DNA of 64,000 bases from Rhodococcus erythropolis NBRC 15567 (lineage in GTDB: Bacteria > Actinomycetota > Actinomycetes > Mycobacteriales > Mycobacteriaceae): NCBI RefSeq assembly GCF_001552595.1, contig NZ_BCRM01000010.1, positions 140,499-204,498 on the forward strand, read 5' to 3'. Numbering within the stretch: position 1 is the first letter of the stretch; each line of letters opens with the position of its first letter. The position numbers and the translations under genes are program-made. Of this stretch, positions 38,310 through 47,335 are shown piece after piece. The notes under the pieces are model-generated. The model saw only the letters and a program-made list of their open reading frames with translations. It was not told the DNA's origin and made no database searches.

Positions 38310-39602
38310 TCACCGTTTCGCCTGGCTGCGGGCGGTTGCAAGCATTCCGGCTGTGATCTGTTCCACCTCCGCGTCCGAACACAGGTACGGAGGCATCGCG
38401 TACACCAGGTTGCGGAACGGTCGAAGCCAGACCCCGGCGTCGACGGCCGCATCGGTGGCGCTCTGCATCTCGACCGGCTGCTCGAGTTCGATCACCCCGA
38501 TTCCGCCTTTGACTCGAACATCCACCACCCCGGGAATTGTGACGGCTTCGGCGAGGCCTCGAGTGAGGCCACGTTCGAGGGTTGCGACGTCACGCCGCCA
38601 GTCCATTGCGAGCAGAAGTTCGGTCGACGCGACCGCGACAGCGCACGCGAGTGGATTGCCCATGAAGGTGGGGCCGTGCATCAGTCCGCCGCCCTCGCCG
38701 GCAGTGATGGTCTCTGCGATCTCCGTGGTGCACAGCGTTGCCGCCAGACTCATGTACCCGCCGGTCAGTGCCTTGCCGACGCACATGACGTCGGGACTGA
38801 CGCCGGCATGATCGGCGGCGAACAGTTCACCGGTGCGTCCGAATCCGGTCGCGATCTCGTCGAAGACCAGGAGGACTTGGTATTTGTCGCAGAGGTTACG
38901 GAGGTCGATCAGGTATGCCGGGTCGTGAAAACGCATTCCGCCGGCGCCTTGGACTACCGGTTCGACGATCACCGCGGCGAGGTTCTCGTGATGCTCGGCC
39001 AGCAGCGTTTCCAACTCCTGCACGTATTCGGGGAGATAGTCCGCCGGGGGAGTCTGCGCGAAGACCTGAGGGCGAAGGACGTCGGTCCAGAGAGAGTGCA
39101 TGCCGCCGTCGGGGTCGCAGACGCTCATGGGGGTGAATGTGTCGCCGTGATATCCGCCGCGCCAGGTCATCAAACGATTTTTCGACGGTTTTCCGAGGCT
39201 CCGCCAGTACTGCAGGCACATCTTGACTGCTACTTCGACGGCCACCGAACCGGAGTCGGAGAGGAACACTTTGTCGAGGTGAGGTGGTGTGATGTCGACG
39301 AGTAGTCGCCCGAGGCGAGCGGCGGGTTCGTGCGTCAGTCCGCCGAACATGACATGACTCATCTTGCCCAGCTGCCGTGCAGCAGCAGTGTCGAGCACGG
39401 GATTGCGGTATCCGTGAATGGCGGCCCACCACGAGCTCATACCGTCGACCAATCGGCGGCCGTCGGAGAGCGTGAGGGTAGCCCCCTGGGCAGAGTCGAC
39501 GATCAGCGGACGAGTCGACGCGGGAAATGATCCGTACGGATGCCAGAGGACATCGGCATCGATGGCGGAGACGTCATGGGGATCAAGTCCGGTTGTGAGC
39601 AC
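38310..39602 (-). CDS. bioA: Adenosylmethionine-8-amino-7-oxononanoate aminotransferase
   Basis: Class III PLP aminotransferase of biotin synthesis, converting KAPA to DAPA with S-adenosylmethionine as amino donor. 430 residues. Seen: LWHPYGSF (about 19-26), [16 protein letters not shown] (about 53-68), [23 protein letters not shown] (about 147-169), [19 protein letters not shown] (about 244-262) and the Schiff-base Lys in [16 protein letters not shown]. It is divergent from bioF with a BioQ box in between, whereas in mycobacteria bioA lies on the same strand as bioF. It reads toward treX, so bioA-treX-treY may be one transcript. Confidence 0.95.
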   Translation of the reverse strand: MLTTGLDPHDVSAIDADVLWHPYGSFPASTRPLIVDSAQGATLTLSDGRRLVDGMSSWWAAIHGYRNPVLDTAAARQLGKMSHVMFGGLTHEPAARLGRLLVDITPPHLDKVFLSDSGSVAVEVAVKMCLQYWRSLGKPSKNRLMTWRGGYHGDTFTPMSVCDPDGGMHSLWTDVLRPQVFAQTPPADYLPEYVQELETLLAEHHENLAAVIVEPVVQGAGGMRFHDPAYLIDLRNLCDKYQVLLVFDEIATGFGRTGELFAADHAGVSPDVMCVGKALTGGYMSLAATLCTTEIAETITAGEGGGLMHGPTFMGNPLACAVAVASTELLLAMDWRRDVATLERGLTRGLAEAVTIPGVVDVRVKGGIGVIELEQPVEMQSATDAAVDAGVWLRPFRNLVYAMPPYLCSDAEVEQITAGMLATARSQAKR

Positions 39603-39623
39603 GGATGCACCCTAACCATTGAG

Positions 39624-39638
39624 TTGAACGGTGTTCAA
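39624..39638. promoter_or_regulatory. BioQ operator between bioA and bioF
   Basis: TTGAACGGTGTTCAA is a perfect palindrome (TTGAAC/GTTCAA around GGT) matching the known TGAAC-N3-GTTCA BioQ box. It ends two bases before the bioF ATG and lies 22 bases from the bioA start, so one site could control both. Confidence 0.85.
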
Positions 39639-39640
39639 GT

Positions 39641-40786
39641 ATGGTCGGAAAAGTGAACACCTCGCTGAATTGGCTCACTGCCGTCGAAGCGGACCGTAGG
39701 GCCGCTGGACTGCGCCGCGAACTCCGTCCTCGCACGGTCGACTCCCCGTTGATCGACCTGGCGTCGAACGATTACCTCGGACTCGTGCGGCACCCCGACG
39801 TGATCGAGGGTGCAACGGCGGCTCTGCGCCGTTGGGGCGCGGGCGCCACGGGTTCGCGTCTGGTCACCGGCACCACCACCGAACACGAACTGCTCGAAGT
39901 CGAACTGGCCGAGTTCGTCGGGGCGGACTCCGGACTGGTCTTCTCTTCCGGCTACACAGCCAATCTCGGCGCGGTGACGGCGCTCTCGGGTCCCGGATCG
40001 TTGATCGTCTCCGATGCGGGATCGCATGCCTCACTCGTGGATGCCTGCCGCCTGTCACGTGCCCGGGTTGCGGTAGCTCCGCATTCGGACGTGAGCTTTC
40101 TCGCCGACACGTTGCGCAGCAGAGTGGAAGAGCGAGCGCTGGTCGTCACGGATTCGGTCTTCAGCGCCGACGGAGACCTCGCGCCGCTGCGGGAGATGCA
40201 TCAGGTGTGCCGCGAGTACGGGGCGATCCTGCTGGTCGACGAGGCGCATGGCATCGGTGTGCGCGGTGCCGGTGGACGTGGACTCGTCCACGAGTCGGGC
40301 CTGGCGGGTGAACCTGACGTCGTCGTGACGGCAACGCTGTCCAAGTCGCTCGCCAGCCAGGGCGGAGTTGTACTCGGCGACAACAAGATTCGCGCGCATC
40401 TCATCGACGCGGCAAGAACGTTCATCTTCGACACCGGTCTCGCTCCCGCCGCTGTCGGGGCGGCCAGAGCTGCACTCGCCGTACTCCAGCGCGAGCCGAC
40501 GCGAGCGCTCGACGTCCTGGCCCGGGCATCCGAACTCGCCGACGTCACCGGTGCACCGTCGCCTGAATCTGCTGTCGTCTCGGTCGTTCTCGGCGATCCG
40601 CAACGGGCGTTCGATGCCGCGTCGGCGTGCCGGGATCAGGGGTTGCATGTCGGTTGCTTCCGCCCGCCGTCGGTTCCGGAAGGAACGTCACGGCTGCGTC
40701 TGACCGCACGAGCGACGCTGTCCGCATCCGAGATGGAGCAGATCGCTCTCGTACTGCGCGACGTCTTGGCCGGTGCCCGAGCATGA
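39641..40786 (+). CDS. bioF: 8-Amino-7-oxononanoate synthase
   Basis: PLP enzyme joining pimeloyl thioester and alanine to KAPA. 381 residues. Seen: [22 protein letters not shown] (about 37-58), [21 protein letters not shown] (about 66-86), [29 protein letters not shown] (about 168-182), [18 protein letters not shown] (about 197-214) and Lys in [15 protein letters not shown] 39641 sits directly behind the BioQ box, suggesting a leaderless mRNA; GTG 39653 is an alternative. Its stop overlaps bioD by ATGA. Confidence 0.94.
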   Translation: MVGKVNTSLNWLTAVEADRRAAGLRRELRPRTVDSPLIDLASNDYLGLVRHPDVIEGATAALRRWGAGATGSRLVTGTTTEHELLEVELAEFVGADSGLVFSSGYTANLGAVTALSGPGSLIVSDAGSHASLVDACRLSRARVAVAPHSDVSFLADTLRSRVEERALVVTDSVFSADGDLAPLREMHQVCREYGAILLVDEAHGIGVRGAGGRGLVHESGLAGEPDVVVTATLSKSLASQGGVVLGDNKIRAHLIDAARTFIFDTGLAPAAVGAARAALAVLQREPTRALDVLARASELADVTGAPSPESAVVSVVLGDPQRAFDAASACRDQGLHVGCFRPPSVPEGTSRLRLTARATLSASEMEQIALVLRDVLAGARA

Positions 40787-41466
40787 GCATTTTCCTGGTG
40801 ACCGGAACGTCGACCGACGTCGGAAAAACAGTGGTGACAGCCGCATTGGCATCGGTGGCCTTGCAGTCGGGCAAGTCGGTTGCAGTGCTCAAACCGGCCC
40901 AGACCGGCGTCGACGTGGACGGTGCGGGTGATCTGGCCGAGATCGAGCGTCTGACCGGTGGCGGCGTGACGCTGGTCGAGTTGGCGCGGTATCCCGAACC
41001 TTTGGCGCCGGATACTGCTGCCCGTCGAAGTGGTCTCCCGTTGTTGGCGCTCGACGACGTAGTCCGAGTCGCTCGCGACCTGGACACCACCCACGACTTG
41101 ACCCTGATCGAAGGTGCCGGCGGCTTGTTGGTTCGGTTGGGGGTGGACGGGTTCACCGCGCGCGATCTCGCCGCAGCTCTGGCAGCACCGGTAGTGCTGG
41201 TGGTTGCGTCCGGCCTGGGCACGCTCAATCACACCGCTCTGACCGTGGAAGCGCTGGGTGCATCCGGTGTGGAATGCGCCGGGTTGGTGATCGGTTCGTG
41301 GCCGCAGGAACCGGACCTCGCCGAGAGATGCAATCGCGAGGATCTTGTCTCGGTCAGTGGTGTTCCCCTTCTCGGGTTGATGCCTGCGGGAAGTGGCAGC
41401 GAGAGTGTCCAAGAGTTTGCTCAGACCGCTTGGGGCGCGCTCGGTAAATCTCCTTTGGCCATCTGA
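40783..41466 (+). CDS. bioD: Dethiobiotin synthetase
   Basis: ATP-dependent ring closure of DAPA with CO2 to dethiobiotin. 227 residues. P-loop [15 protein letters not shown] (8-22), [15 protein letters not shown] (37-51), [11 protein letters not shown] (about 107-117) and a [19 protein letters not shown] stretch (about 142-160) give the complete BioD fold. The ATG at 40783 is fixed by the four-base overlap with bioF. The downstream neighbour (GGDEF) is 77 bases on and probably separate. Confidence 0.95.
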   Translation: MSIFLVTGTSTDVGKTVVTAALASVALQSGKSVAVLKPAQTGVDVDGAGDLAEIERLTGGGVTLVELARYPEPLAPDTAARRSGLPLLALDDVVRVARDLDTTHDLTLIEGAGGLLVRLGVDGFTARDLAAALAAPVVLVVASGLGTLNHTALTVEALGASGVECAGLVIGSWPQEPDLAERCNREDLVSVSGVPLLGLMPAGSGSESVQEFAQTAWGALGKSPLAI

Positions 41467-41543
41467 CGCCGTAACATCCGATTTGTCTGCATCGATAGCC
41501 AAGGCACAGTAGGGCGAATTGTGAGTAGGTCAGCCGAATGTAG

Positions 41544-42959
41544 GTGGTGAGCACGGTCGAAAAGTCGTTGTCGTCATCGGCCGTACGTCGCACACTGCTT
41601 ATCGGCGTAGTCGTCTTCGCCTCGTGCCTGGTCGGAATTCTGAGCCGCCTACCGGGCACGCTTGCTGTCTTCTGGCCGGCCAATGCGCTGCTTCTCGGGA
41701 TTCTCTTTCGATCGCCGCGCTCGGCCACACCGCTCACCTGGATCTGCGCTGCAGCCGGCTACGTTGGAGCCGACCTCATCACGGGCGGGGCGTGGGAGTC
41801 CACGGTGTGGCTCAACGCGGCCAACATCGTCGGTGTTGCGAGTGGCTTTTACGCCTTCCGCTGGGTGGGCGGCGACGATCGTCGACTGACCAGTATTCAG
41901 TCCGTCGGCTATCTCGTGTCGATGACTGTCGTGGCCGCGTCGATGGCGGCGCTCGTGGGCGGAATCGCGAACCGCGTGCTGTTCGGCGGGCAGTGGTGGG
42001 ACGGCTGGTTGCTCTGGTTCTCGAGTGAGTTCGTCAACTACATGACCATCGTCCCGTTGGTGCTGAGTTTCCCTTCGCTTCGGCGGGTGGATCGAGACCC
42101 GAAAGCTGTTGCCACACTTCTGCGTCGATCAGTTGTTCCGACAGCGCTGCTGGCCATCTGCATCATCTTGGAGTGGGTGATCGGCGGCGCCGGAGCGATC
42201 GCGTTTGCCATGCCGGCGCTGGTGACTGCCGCTTTGCTCACCAATGTCTTTGTCACGTCGGTGCTCACCGCCGCATCAACTGCCTGGACGTTGGTACTGA
42301 CGGCCGACGGGCATCTCGGATTGTCCAGCGAAGGCGTCTCGCCCGTCAGTGCGTCCGTCCAGATCGGATTGTCGTTGCTGGCGGTAGCGCCGATCGCGGT
42401 GGCGTGTGTGATCCTCGAGCGCCGCCGCGCGCTCGAGGCACTCACACAGGCCGTCACCCACGACGATCTCACCGGTGCGTTGCGCCGGGACGAGTTCTTG
42501 CGGCGAGGCGGCAGCGTGACGGGTGCGCCCGATCCGCGTCGCCACTCTGGTCGTCCGGTGAGCGTTCTGATGATGGATCTGGATCACTTCAAGATGGTGA
42601 ACGACAACCTCGGTCATCGCGCCGGCGATACCGCGTTGGTGAGTTTTGCCGATCAGGTGCGGCGGAACCTCGATGACAAGCATCTCTTCGCCCGGTTGGG
42701 CGGTGAGGAGTTCGTCGTACTGATGGCCGGCGTCGATCTCGAGGGTGCGACCGAAACGGCCGAGATGATTCGACGCGCACAAGCGGAGAATTCGTCGGCG
42801 GTGTTGGGTGAACTCGGGCCGACGGTCAGCATCGGCGTCGCATGTTCACCCCACGGCGACGCAGACCTGACGCAATTGGTCGATTGCGCCGACGAGGCGT
42901 TGTACCGAGCGAAGAAGCTGGACCGGAATCGAACCGTGGCGCTCACGGTCGGTAGCTGA
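41544..42959 (+). CDS. Membrane diguanylate cyclase, MASE1-like sensor
   Basis: 471 residues: about eight hydrophobic segments over 18-285 with LPGTLAVFWPANALLLGILF (about 36-55), typical of MASE1 sensory membrane domains, then a C-terminal GGDEF domain (about 303-465). The active loop is GGEEF (386-390), preceded by MMDLDHFKMVNDNLGHRAGD (about 342-361). The product would be cyclic di-GMP. The RxxD inhibitory site expected 5 residues before GGEEF is absent (DDKH), so feedback inhibition may be missing. GTG at 41544 or 41547. Stimulus unknown. Confidence 0.87.
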   Translation: MVSTVEKSLSSSAVRRTLLIGVVVFASCLVGILSRLPGTLAVFWPANALLLGILFRSPRSATPLTWICAAAGYVGADLITGGAWESTVWLNAANIVGVASGFYAFRWVGGDDRRLTSIQSVGYLVSMTVVAASMAALVGGIANRVLFGGQWWDGWLLWFSSEFVNYMTIVPLVLSFPSLRRVDRDPKAVATLLRRSVVPTALLAICIILEWVIGGAGAIAFAMPALVTAALLTNVFVTSVLTAASTAWTLVLTADGHLGLSSEGVSPVSASVQIGLSLLAVAPIAVACVILERRRALEALTQAVTHDDLTGALRRDEFLRRGGSVTGAPDPRRHSGRPVSVLMMDLDHFKMVNDNLGHRAGDTALVSFADQVRRNLDDKHLFARLGGEEFVVLMAGVDLEGATETAEMIRRAQAENSSAVLGELGPTVSIGVACSPHGDADLTQLVDCADEALYRAKKLDRNRTVALTVGS

Positions 42960-42962
42960 AGA

Positions 42963-43002
42963 AACACGTGCGGACCCGCATTCTTGCGGGTCCGCACGTG
43001 TT
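42963..43002. terminator. Strong bidirectional terminator
   Basis: An 18-bp perfect stem, AACACGTGCGGACCCGCA (42963-42980) with its complement (42985-43002), loop TTCT. It separates the convergent GGDEF and TctA-type genes. Confidence 0.9.
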
Positions 43003-43018
43003 GGTGGAATCCAGCGAA

Positions 43019-44401
43019 TCAGAACAGATTGATCAGGGCAGGAATACTGAACAGCGCCACGTAGTAACCCATGAACAGAACACCGCCGTGAATCTTGAAC
43101 AGGCGCCCGAGAAGGCCACCGACCAGGCCGACCGTCACGGTGATCAGAAGCCCGAGGATGCCGCCCTCCCAGATGCTGATGACCACAACCAGTCCCGTGA
43201 ACACCGCGATCACAGCTTCGTGACTGATGTGCTTGACCACCGCTGACGCAGCGCGGTACGCGTAGTTCATGGCAAACGGGTACGCGATGACCGTTGCCGT
43301 GACCACTGCGAGCAGTCCGTAGAGCAGGAACTCCCACTGCGTCAGGTACGTGGAGAGATTGTTGATCACTCCGGTTTCCTGATTGGTCTCGAAGACCGGC
43401 GGAGCGTTGAACAGTGGGGCCGCGGGACCTGCTGCCAGCGGGCTGAGCGGAAGGCCGAAGGCCACGAGAGGGATGAGGGTTTCCGCGATGTAGGTGGATT
43501 CCGTCGTACCGTTCTTTGCCGAGACCATGGTGGTCAGTCGGTGATAGCCGTTCTTGATCCGCGCACCTACCAGCTCACCCATCAGAACTGTCATGGCGAC
43601 AGGGCTGAAAACGAATGTTGCGCTCGACACCGTGGAAGCGGCTGCGGTGTAACCGATCTGCTTGCGATCGAGGACCTTCAGAGGATTGGGGAAGTATCCC
43701 TTCCATCCTTTGATGTCCGGGGCCAGTGCGACGGTCTTGGGTTCGCTGCGTTCCATGTCCTTGCGGCTCGACGGCCCCAGGGTCAGCGCGAGGTCGGCGA
43801 TCAGCGGCCCGACCGCAATGGCCAGGAAGTAGCTGATGTTCAGCGACACATCGTAATTCGACGTCAACGCGCGGGCACCGAGGATCAAGATGACAAACGG
43901 AACGAGGGCGACCACCCCGGCCCAGCGGCCTGGTGAGGCGTAGGCGATGCCGATGGCGGCGACCAGGAACAGCCACGGTGCGATCGACTGAACGGTGTCG
44001 GCGAACGGCGCGAGGATGGTCGCGAACAGAACGGCAACCGGCACGGCGACGAACGCCGAGATCACTGCTCCCGAGATCGCCTTGCGGAGTGCGATGTGCG
44101 GGATGCCGAGTGAGCGCATCATCTGCGCTTCCGGCAAGAGCGGAATCGCCATCGTGTCGCCGGGAATGCCCAGCAGCATCGTCGGCACCGCATGCGTCAT
44201 GTGTTTGGCGATCGCACCGGAGAGGAAGAACGTGAAGACTGCCGCCGGGGGAGCGCCGAGCAGAATCACGAGCAGAGTCAGCGGTGCGATGGTGGCGGTC
44301 TCGTCTGTGCCGGAGATCAATCCGATGAACGTGAACGCGACAGCACCGATGATGCCGAAGAGAACGGCGATGAGAATTTCGTTGGTCAGAACCGAACTCA
44401 T
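43019..44401 (-). CDS. TctA-type permease, large subunit (possible mevalonate uptake)
   Basis: 460 residues with about eleven membrane segments. FTFIGLISGTDETATIAPLTLLVILL (about 24-49) and HAVPTMLLGIPGDTMAIPLLPEAQMM (about 70-95) match the TctA large-permease family of tripartite tricarboxylate transporters; the second half repeats the pattern. It is the last gene of a same-strand cluster with HMG-CoA lyase and degradative HMG-CoA reductase, so mevalonate or a related hydroxyacid is the likely substrate (inference). No TctC-type binding protein is visible. Its start overlaps the upstream small membrane gene by ATGA. Confidence 0.82.
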   Translation of the reverse strand: MSSVLTNEILIAVLFGIIGAVAFTFIGLISGTDETATIAPLTLLVILLGAPPAAVFTFFLSGAIAKHMTHAVPTMLLGIPGDTMAIPLLPEAQMMRSLGIPHIALRKAISGAVISAFVAVPVAVLFATILAPFADTVQSIAPWLFLVAAIGIAYASPGRWAGVVALVPFVILILGARALTSNYDVSLNISYFLAIAVGPLIADLALTLGPSSRKDMERSEPKTVALAPDIKGWKGYFPNPLKVLDRKQIGYTAAASTVSSATFVFSPVAMTVLMGELVGARIKNGYHRLTTMVSAKNGTTESTYIAETLIPLVAFGLPLSPLAAGPAAPLFNAPPVFETNQETGVINNLSTYLTQWEFLLYGLLAVVTATVIAYPFAMNYAYRAASAVVKHISHEAVIAVFTGLVVVISIWEGGILGLLITVTVGLVGGLLGRLFKIHGGVLFMGYYVALFSIPALINLF

Positions 44402-44904
44402 GCGCGCCCACCCCCCTTCGGCGGGTTCGAGGGCGATGTCTTCGAGGCCTGTGCGTGCTCGGCCTCGGCAGCGGCGAAGTGGTCGTACAGACCTAGTTCG
44501 CGAAGTTCCTGTCGGCTCTGCTCCGGAATGTCGGCGAGAGTGCCCAGACCCTGACGCTGCTCACTCATCGTCGTGATGACACCGTCGATCGACTCCGCGT
44601 CGGCGGCGGCCAAGGCGACTATCCGCTTCGGCTTGATGAAGATTCCGCAGACGACGCCGGCGAGCAGGCAGGCAGCGATACCGACCAGCAGGCTGTACGC
44701 CTGGGCCAACGACGGTTCGTTGACGACCCGTTCGAACAGAGACTGGGCCGCAAGCAGAGCCGAGGCGCCCACGACACTGCCGACTGCGACGGAGATCGCG
44801 AGGTGTCGACCGTTGACAGTGTCGCCCCAGACTTCGAGGTATGTCTGCTGATCGGTCGGCGCGGTTGTGGTGGTCGGCGTCGTTGCCGACTGCGGTGGTG
44901 ACAT
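44398..44904 (-). CDS. Small membrane partner of the TctA-type permease
   Basis: 168 residues: a Thr/Pro-rich polar N-terminus (about 1-20), two hydrophobic segments (about 34-56 HLAISVAVGSVVGASALLAAQ; 71-91 LLVGIAACLLAGVVCGIFI), and a charged C-terminal tail with an EQSRQELRELGLYDHFAAAEAEHAQ helix. It occupies the position of TctB, but TctB has four segments, so this is a different or reduced small subunit. The four-base overlap with the TctA gene indicates one complex. I do not recognise the family by sequence. Confidence 0.72.
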   Translation of the reverse strand: MSPPQSATTPTTTTAPTDQQTYLEVWGDTVNGRHLAISVAVGSVVGASALLAAQSLFERVVNEPSLAQAYSLLVGIAACLLAGVVCGIFIKPKRIVALAAADAESIDGVITTMSEQRQGLGTLADIPEQSRQELRELGLYDHFAAAEAEHAQASKTSPSNPPKGGGRA

Positions 44905-44965
44905 CAGTCTTCTCCAGTGTCATGCATGGCAGGGGGTCGTACAGGGAGGGGCTTGCTTGCGAGTG

Positions 44966-45934
44966 TCAGGTACGTGCTGCGCGGAGGGCGGTGACGACTC
45001 GGGACGGACTCGAGTGTCCGATCTGTTCGGCCATCCAACTACTTGTGTCGGTAAGGGAATCCAGGTCGATGCCGGTGTCGATCCCGAGGCCGTGGAGCAT
45101 CCACACCAGATCCTCGGTGGCGAGATTCCCGGTCGCGCCCTTGGCGTACGGGCACCGTCCGAGACCACCTGCGGAACTGTCGAATTCGGATACTCCAGCG
45201 GTCAACGACGCATAGACGTTCGACAGCGCCTGGCCGTAGGTGTCGTGAAAGTGCATGGCGATCTGCGATGTGGGGATGCCACGTTCTCGGAGGGCGTCGA
45301 GTAAGGCGAGCACATGGCCAGGTGTGCCGACGCCGATGGTGTCGCCGAGTGAGAGTGACGTGACACCGCTGTCGACCAGGGTCTTCGCGATGTCGGCGAC
45401 ACGTTCGACGGGCACAGTGCCTTCCCAAGGGTCGCCGAAGCACATCGAGATGTAGCCGCGGACGGGAAGTCCCAGAGCTCTTGCGGCGGCAGTGACCTCG
45501 GTGGCCGCGGCTATAGCGCCGTCTACCGTCGAGTTGAGGTTTCGTTTAGCGAATTCCTCTGTAGCGCTGACGAATACTGCAACTTCGCGCGCTCCGGCGG
45601 CAACGGCCCGCTCGAGACCCTTGCGGTTCGGGACAAGAACGACCGTACGTACCGAGTCCGGCAGGTGCAGCCGATCCATCAATTCTTCCGCGTCCGCGAG
45701 TTGCGGGATCCATCGAGGTGAGACGAAGCTCGTCAATTCGACAGTGCGGGAACCGGCCGCGACGAGGCGTTCGATGAACTGGGCTTTCGTCTCGGTCGGG
45801 ATCACCGCCGTCTCTGCTTGAAGTCCGTCGCGTGGCCCGACTTCGTAGATCCGGACCGAGGTCGGTAGTCCCGGCGCCGGCACTCGATGAGGCGCCGGCT
45901 TCCACACTGGTGATCCTGCAACTGTTTCGGTCAT
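44966..45934 (-). CDS. mvaB: Hydroxymethylglutaryl-CoA lyase
   Basis: Cleaves HMG-CoA to acetyl-CoA and acetoacetate. 322 residues of the DRE-TIM metallolyase family: GPRDGLQ (33-39) with catalytic Arg35 and metal-binding Asp36, FVSATEEFAKRN, SLGDTIGVGTP (about 195-205), metal His228 and His230 in HFHDTYGQA, and the lyase signature GGLGRCPYAKGATGN (256-270) with catalytic Cys261. All key residues are present. It starts 5 bases after the HMG-CoA reductase gene, an mvaA-mvaB pair as in Pseudomonas mevalonii mevalonate catabolism; leucine catabolism is the other use of such lyases. Confidence 0.93.
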   Translation of the reverse strand: MTETVAGSPVWKPAPHRVPAPGLPTSVRIYEVGPRDGLQAETAVIPTETKAQFIERLVAAGSRTVELTSFVSPRWIPQLADAEELMDRLHLPDSVRTVVLVPNRKGLERAVAAGAREVAVFVSATEEFAKRNLNSTVDGAIAAATEVTAAARALGLPVRGYISMCFGDPWEGTVPVERVADIAKTLVDSGVTSLSLGDTIGVGTPGHVLALLDALRERGIPTSQIAMHFHDTYGQALSNVYASLTAGVSEFDSSAGGLGRCPYAKGATGNLATEDLVWMLHGLGIDTGIDLDSLTDTSSWMAEQIGHSSPSRVVTALRAART

Positions 45935-45939
45935 TGTCG

Positions 45940-47229
45940 TCAGTTTCCGCCGCGGATCTCGGTGAGAACCTTCTCGGCATGTTCGACGCGAATGCTCTTG
46001 TCCGCGATCAGGCGTGCGACCACGGCGTCGATCTCGCTCTTCTGCGCTCCGGCGGTGGCAGCGATGTTGCGGGCGTGCAGTCCCATGTGTCCGCGTTGGA
46101 CACCTTCACTGGCCAGAACGCGGACAGCGGCCAGGTTCTGCGCCAGACCGACTGCCAGGATGATGCCGGCGAGTTCCTCGGCGCTCTCGACGCCGAGCAT
46201 CTTGATTGCGGCCTGCGCTACGGGGTGCACTTTGGTGGCCCCGCCGACGAGGCCGACCGGCATGGGCAGCTCGAGGGTGCCGACGATGTTTCCGTCGGCA
46301 TTCTTCTCGAAATGCGAGAGCGAGGAGTAGATTCCGTCGGCGTTGACTGCATGGGAGTGGCATCCGGCTTCGACTGCGCGCGTGTCATTTCCGGTAGCCA
46401 GCACTACGGCGCTGATGCCGTTCATGATGCCCTTGTTGTGCGTCGCGGCGCGGTAGGGATCCAGCTCCGCCAAGCGCGCGGCATGGATCAGGTTGTCCAC
46501 AACCTCTGCGCCGCCGATCAATTCGGCGTCGAACACGGCGCGCACGCGCGACAGCCGCAGATCGGCCTTGTTGGTGAGAATGCGCAGGACGACGTGTCCG
46601 CCGCCGATCTCGGCGACTCGATCCGCGATTGCCTCGGCCATCGTGTTGACGGCGTTGGCGCCCATGGCATCTCGTACGTCGACATGAAGATGGAGGACCA
46701 CGTAGGTGGCCTTGTCCGAAGGAACGATGCGAACCGAAATGTCCTTCACACCACCGCCGACGCTGACCAACTTCGGGTCCTGCTCGTTGGCGAGTGCAAT
46801 GATTTCCTCGCGAGCCTCGAGGAGTCGGATTCGGGCGGCCGCCGGATCCACGACGTCGACGAGTTGTATCTGGGCCTGCATGATCGGCGGGGTGCTCGAG
46901 ACGTGAAAGCCGCCGAGTCCGCGTGCGATGCGGGCAGCGTTACTCGCGGCTGCGACTACCGACGGCTCCTCGGTGGCGAGAGGGATCAGGTAGTCCGTGC
47001 CGTTGATCGTGAAGTTGGTGGCGACGCCGACCGGGATGCCGATGACACCGACTACGTTCTCGACCATGCGATCGGCCTGATCGATGGTGAGACCGTCGGC
47101 AGCGTCGTAGACCGCGATGTCTGCTTCGGTCAGGTCCGTCTGGCGGACGATCTCGGCGCGCCGTGCGGCGACATCGTAGGACCGGAAATTGGCGATACGG
47201 CTATTGATAGACCGGCTGTTGATTGACAC
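45940..47229 (-). CDS. mvaA: HMG-CoA reductase, class II (degradative)
   Basis: 429 residues, almost the length of Pseudomonas mevalonii MvaA (428), soluble, no membrane domain. Seen: MVENVVGVIGIPVGVATNF (about 55-73), Glu87 in ATEEPSVVAAA, the dinucleotide motif DAMGAN (187-192), Lys266 in THNKGIMNG and His381 in QRGHMGLHARN, the same number as the catalytic His of P. mevalonii. Class II enzymes oxidise mevalonate to HMG-CoA. GTG 47229 is chosen because AGGAGG lies 10 bases upstream and the length fits. The first codons contain a degenerate 15-base duplication (SINSR twice). Confidence 0.94.
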   Translation of the reverse strand: MSINSRSINSRIANFRSYDVAARRAEIVRQTDLTEADIAVYDAADGLTIDQADRMVENVVGVIGIPVGVATNFTINGTDYLIPLATEEPSVVAAASNAARIARGLGGFHVSSTPPIMQAQIQLVDVVDPAAARIRLLEAREEIIALANEQDPKLVSVGGGVKDISVRIVPSDKATYVVLHLHVDVRDAMGANAVNTMAEAIADRVAEIGGGHVVLRILTNKADLRLSRVRAVFDAELIGGAEVVDNLIHAARLAELDPYRAATHNKGIMNGISAVVLATGNDTRAVEAGCHSHAVNADGIYSSLSHFEKNADGNIVGTLELPMPVGLVGGATKVHPVAQAAIKMLGVESAEELAGIILAVGLAQNLAAVRVLASEGVQRGHMGLHARNIAATAGAQKSEIDAVVARLIADKSIRVEHAEKVLTEIRGGN

Positions 47230-47326
47230 GGGGGATGGTCCTCCTGAAGTGATTCTGTGCTCCGCTTCACAGTAGGGAGGGTGATGGCTGCCAGGCCACG
47301 TGCTCAGGGCACATCGATCGGTCGAA

Positions 47327-47332
47327 ATTGTA
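47327..47332 (-). promoter_or_regulatory. Candidate -10 element for the mva genes
   Basis: TACAAT on the minus strand about 98 bases upstream of mvaA, just past the end of the PucR gene. A loose TCGACA lies about 20 bases further upstream, a spacing longer than ideal. It would let the catabolic genes be transcribed apart from the regulator. Confidence 0.3.
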
Positions 47333-47335
47333 GTG

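Noticed and set aside
45832..47226. A 464-residue plus-strand frame opposite mvaA
   Set aside because: mvaA has all catalytic residues and a good ribosome site; the opposite frame is Asp/Gly/Val-rich without domains.
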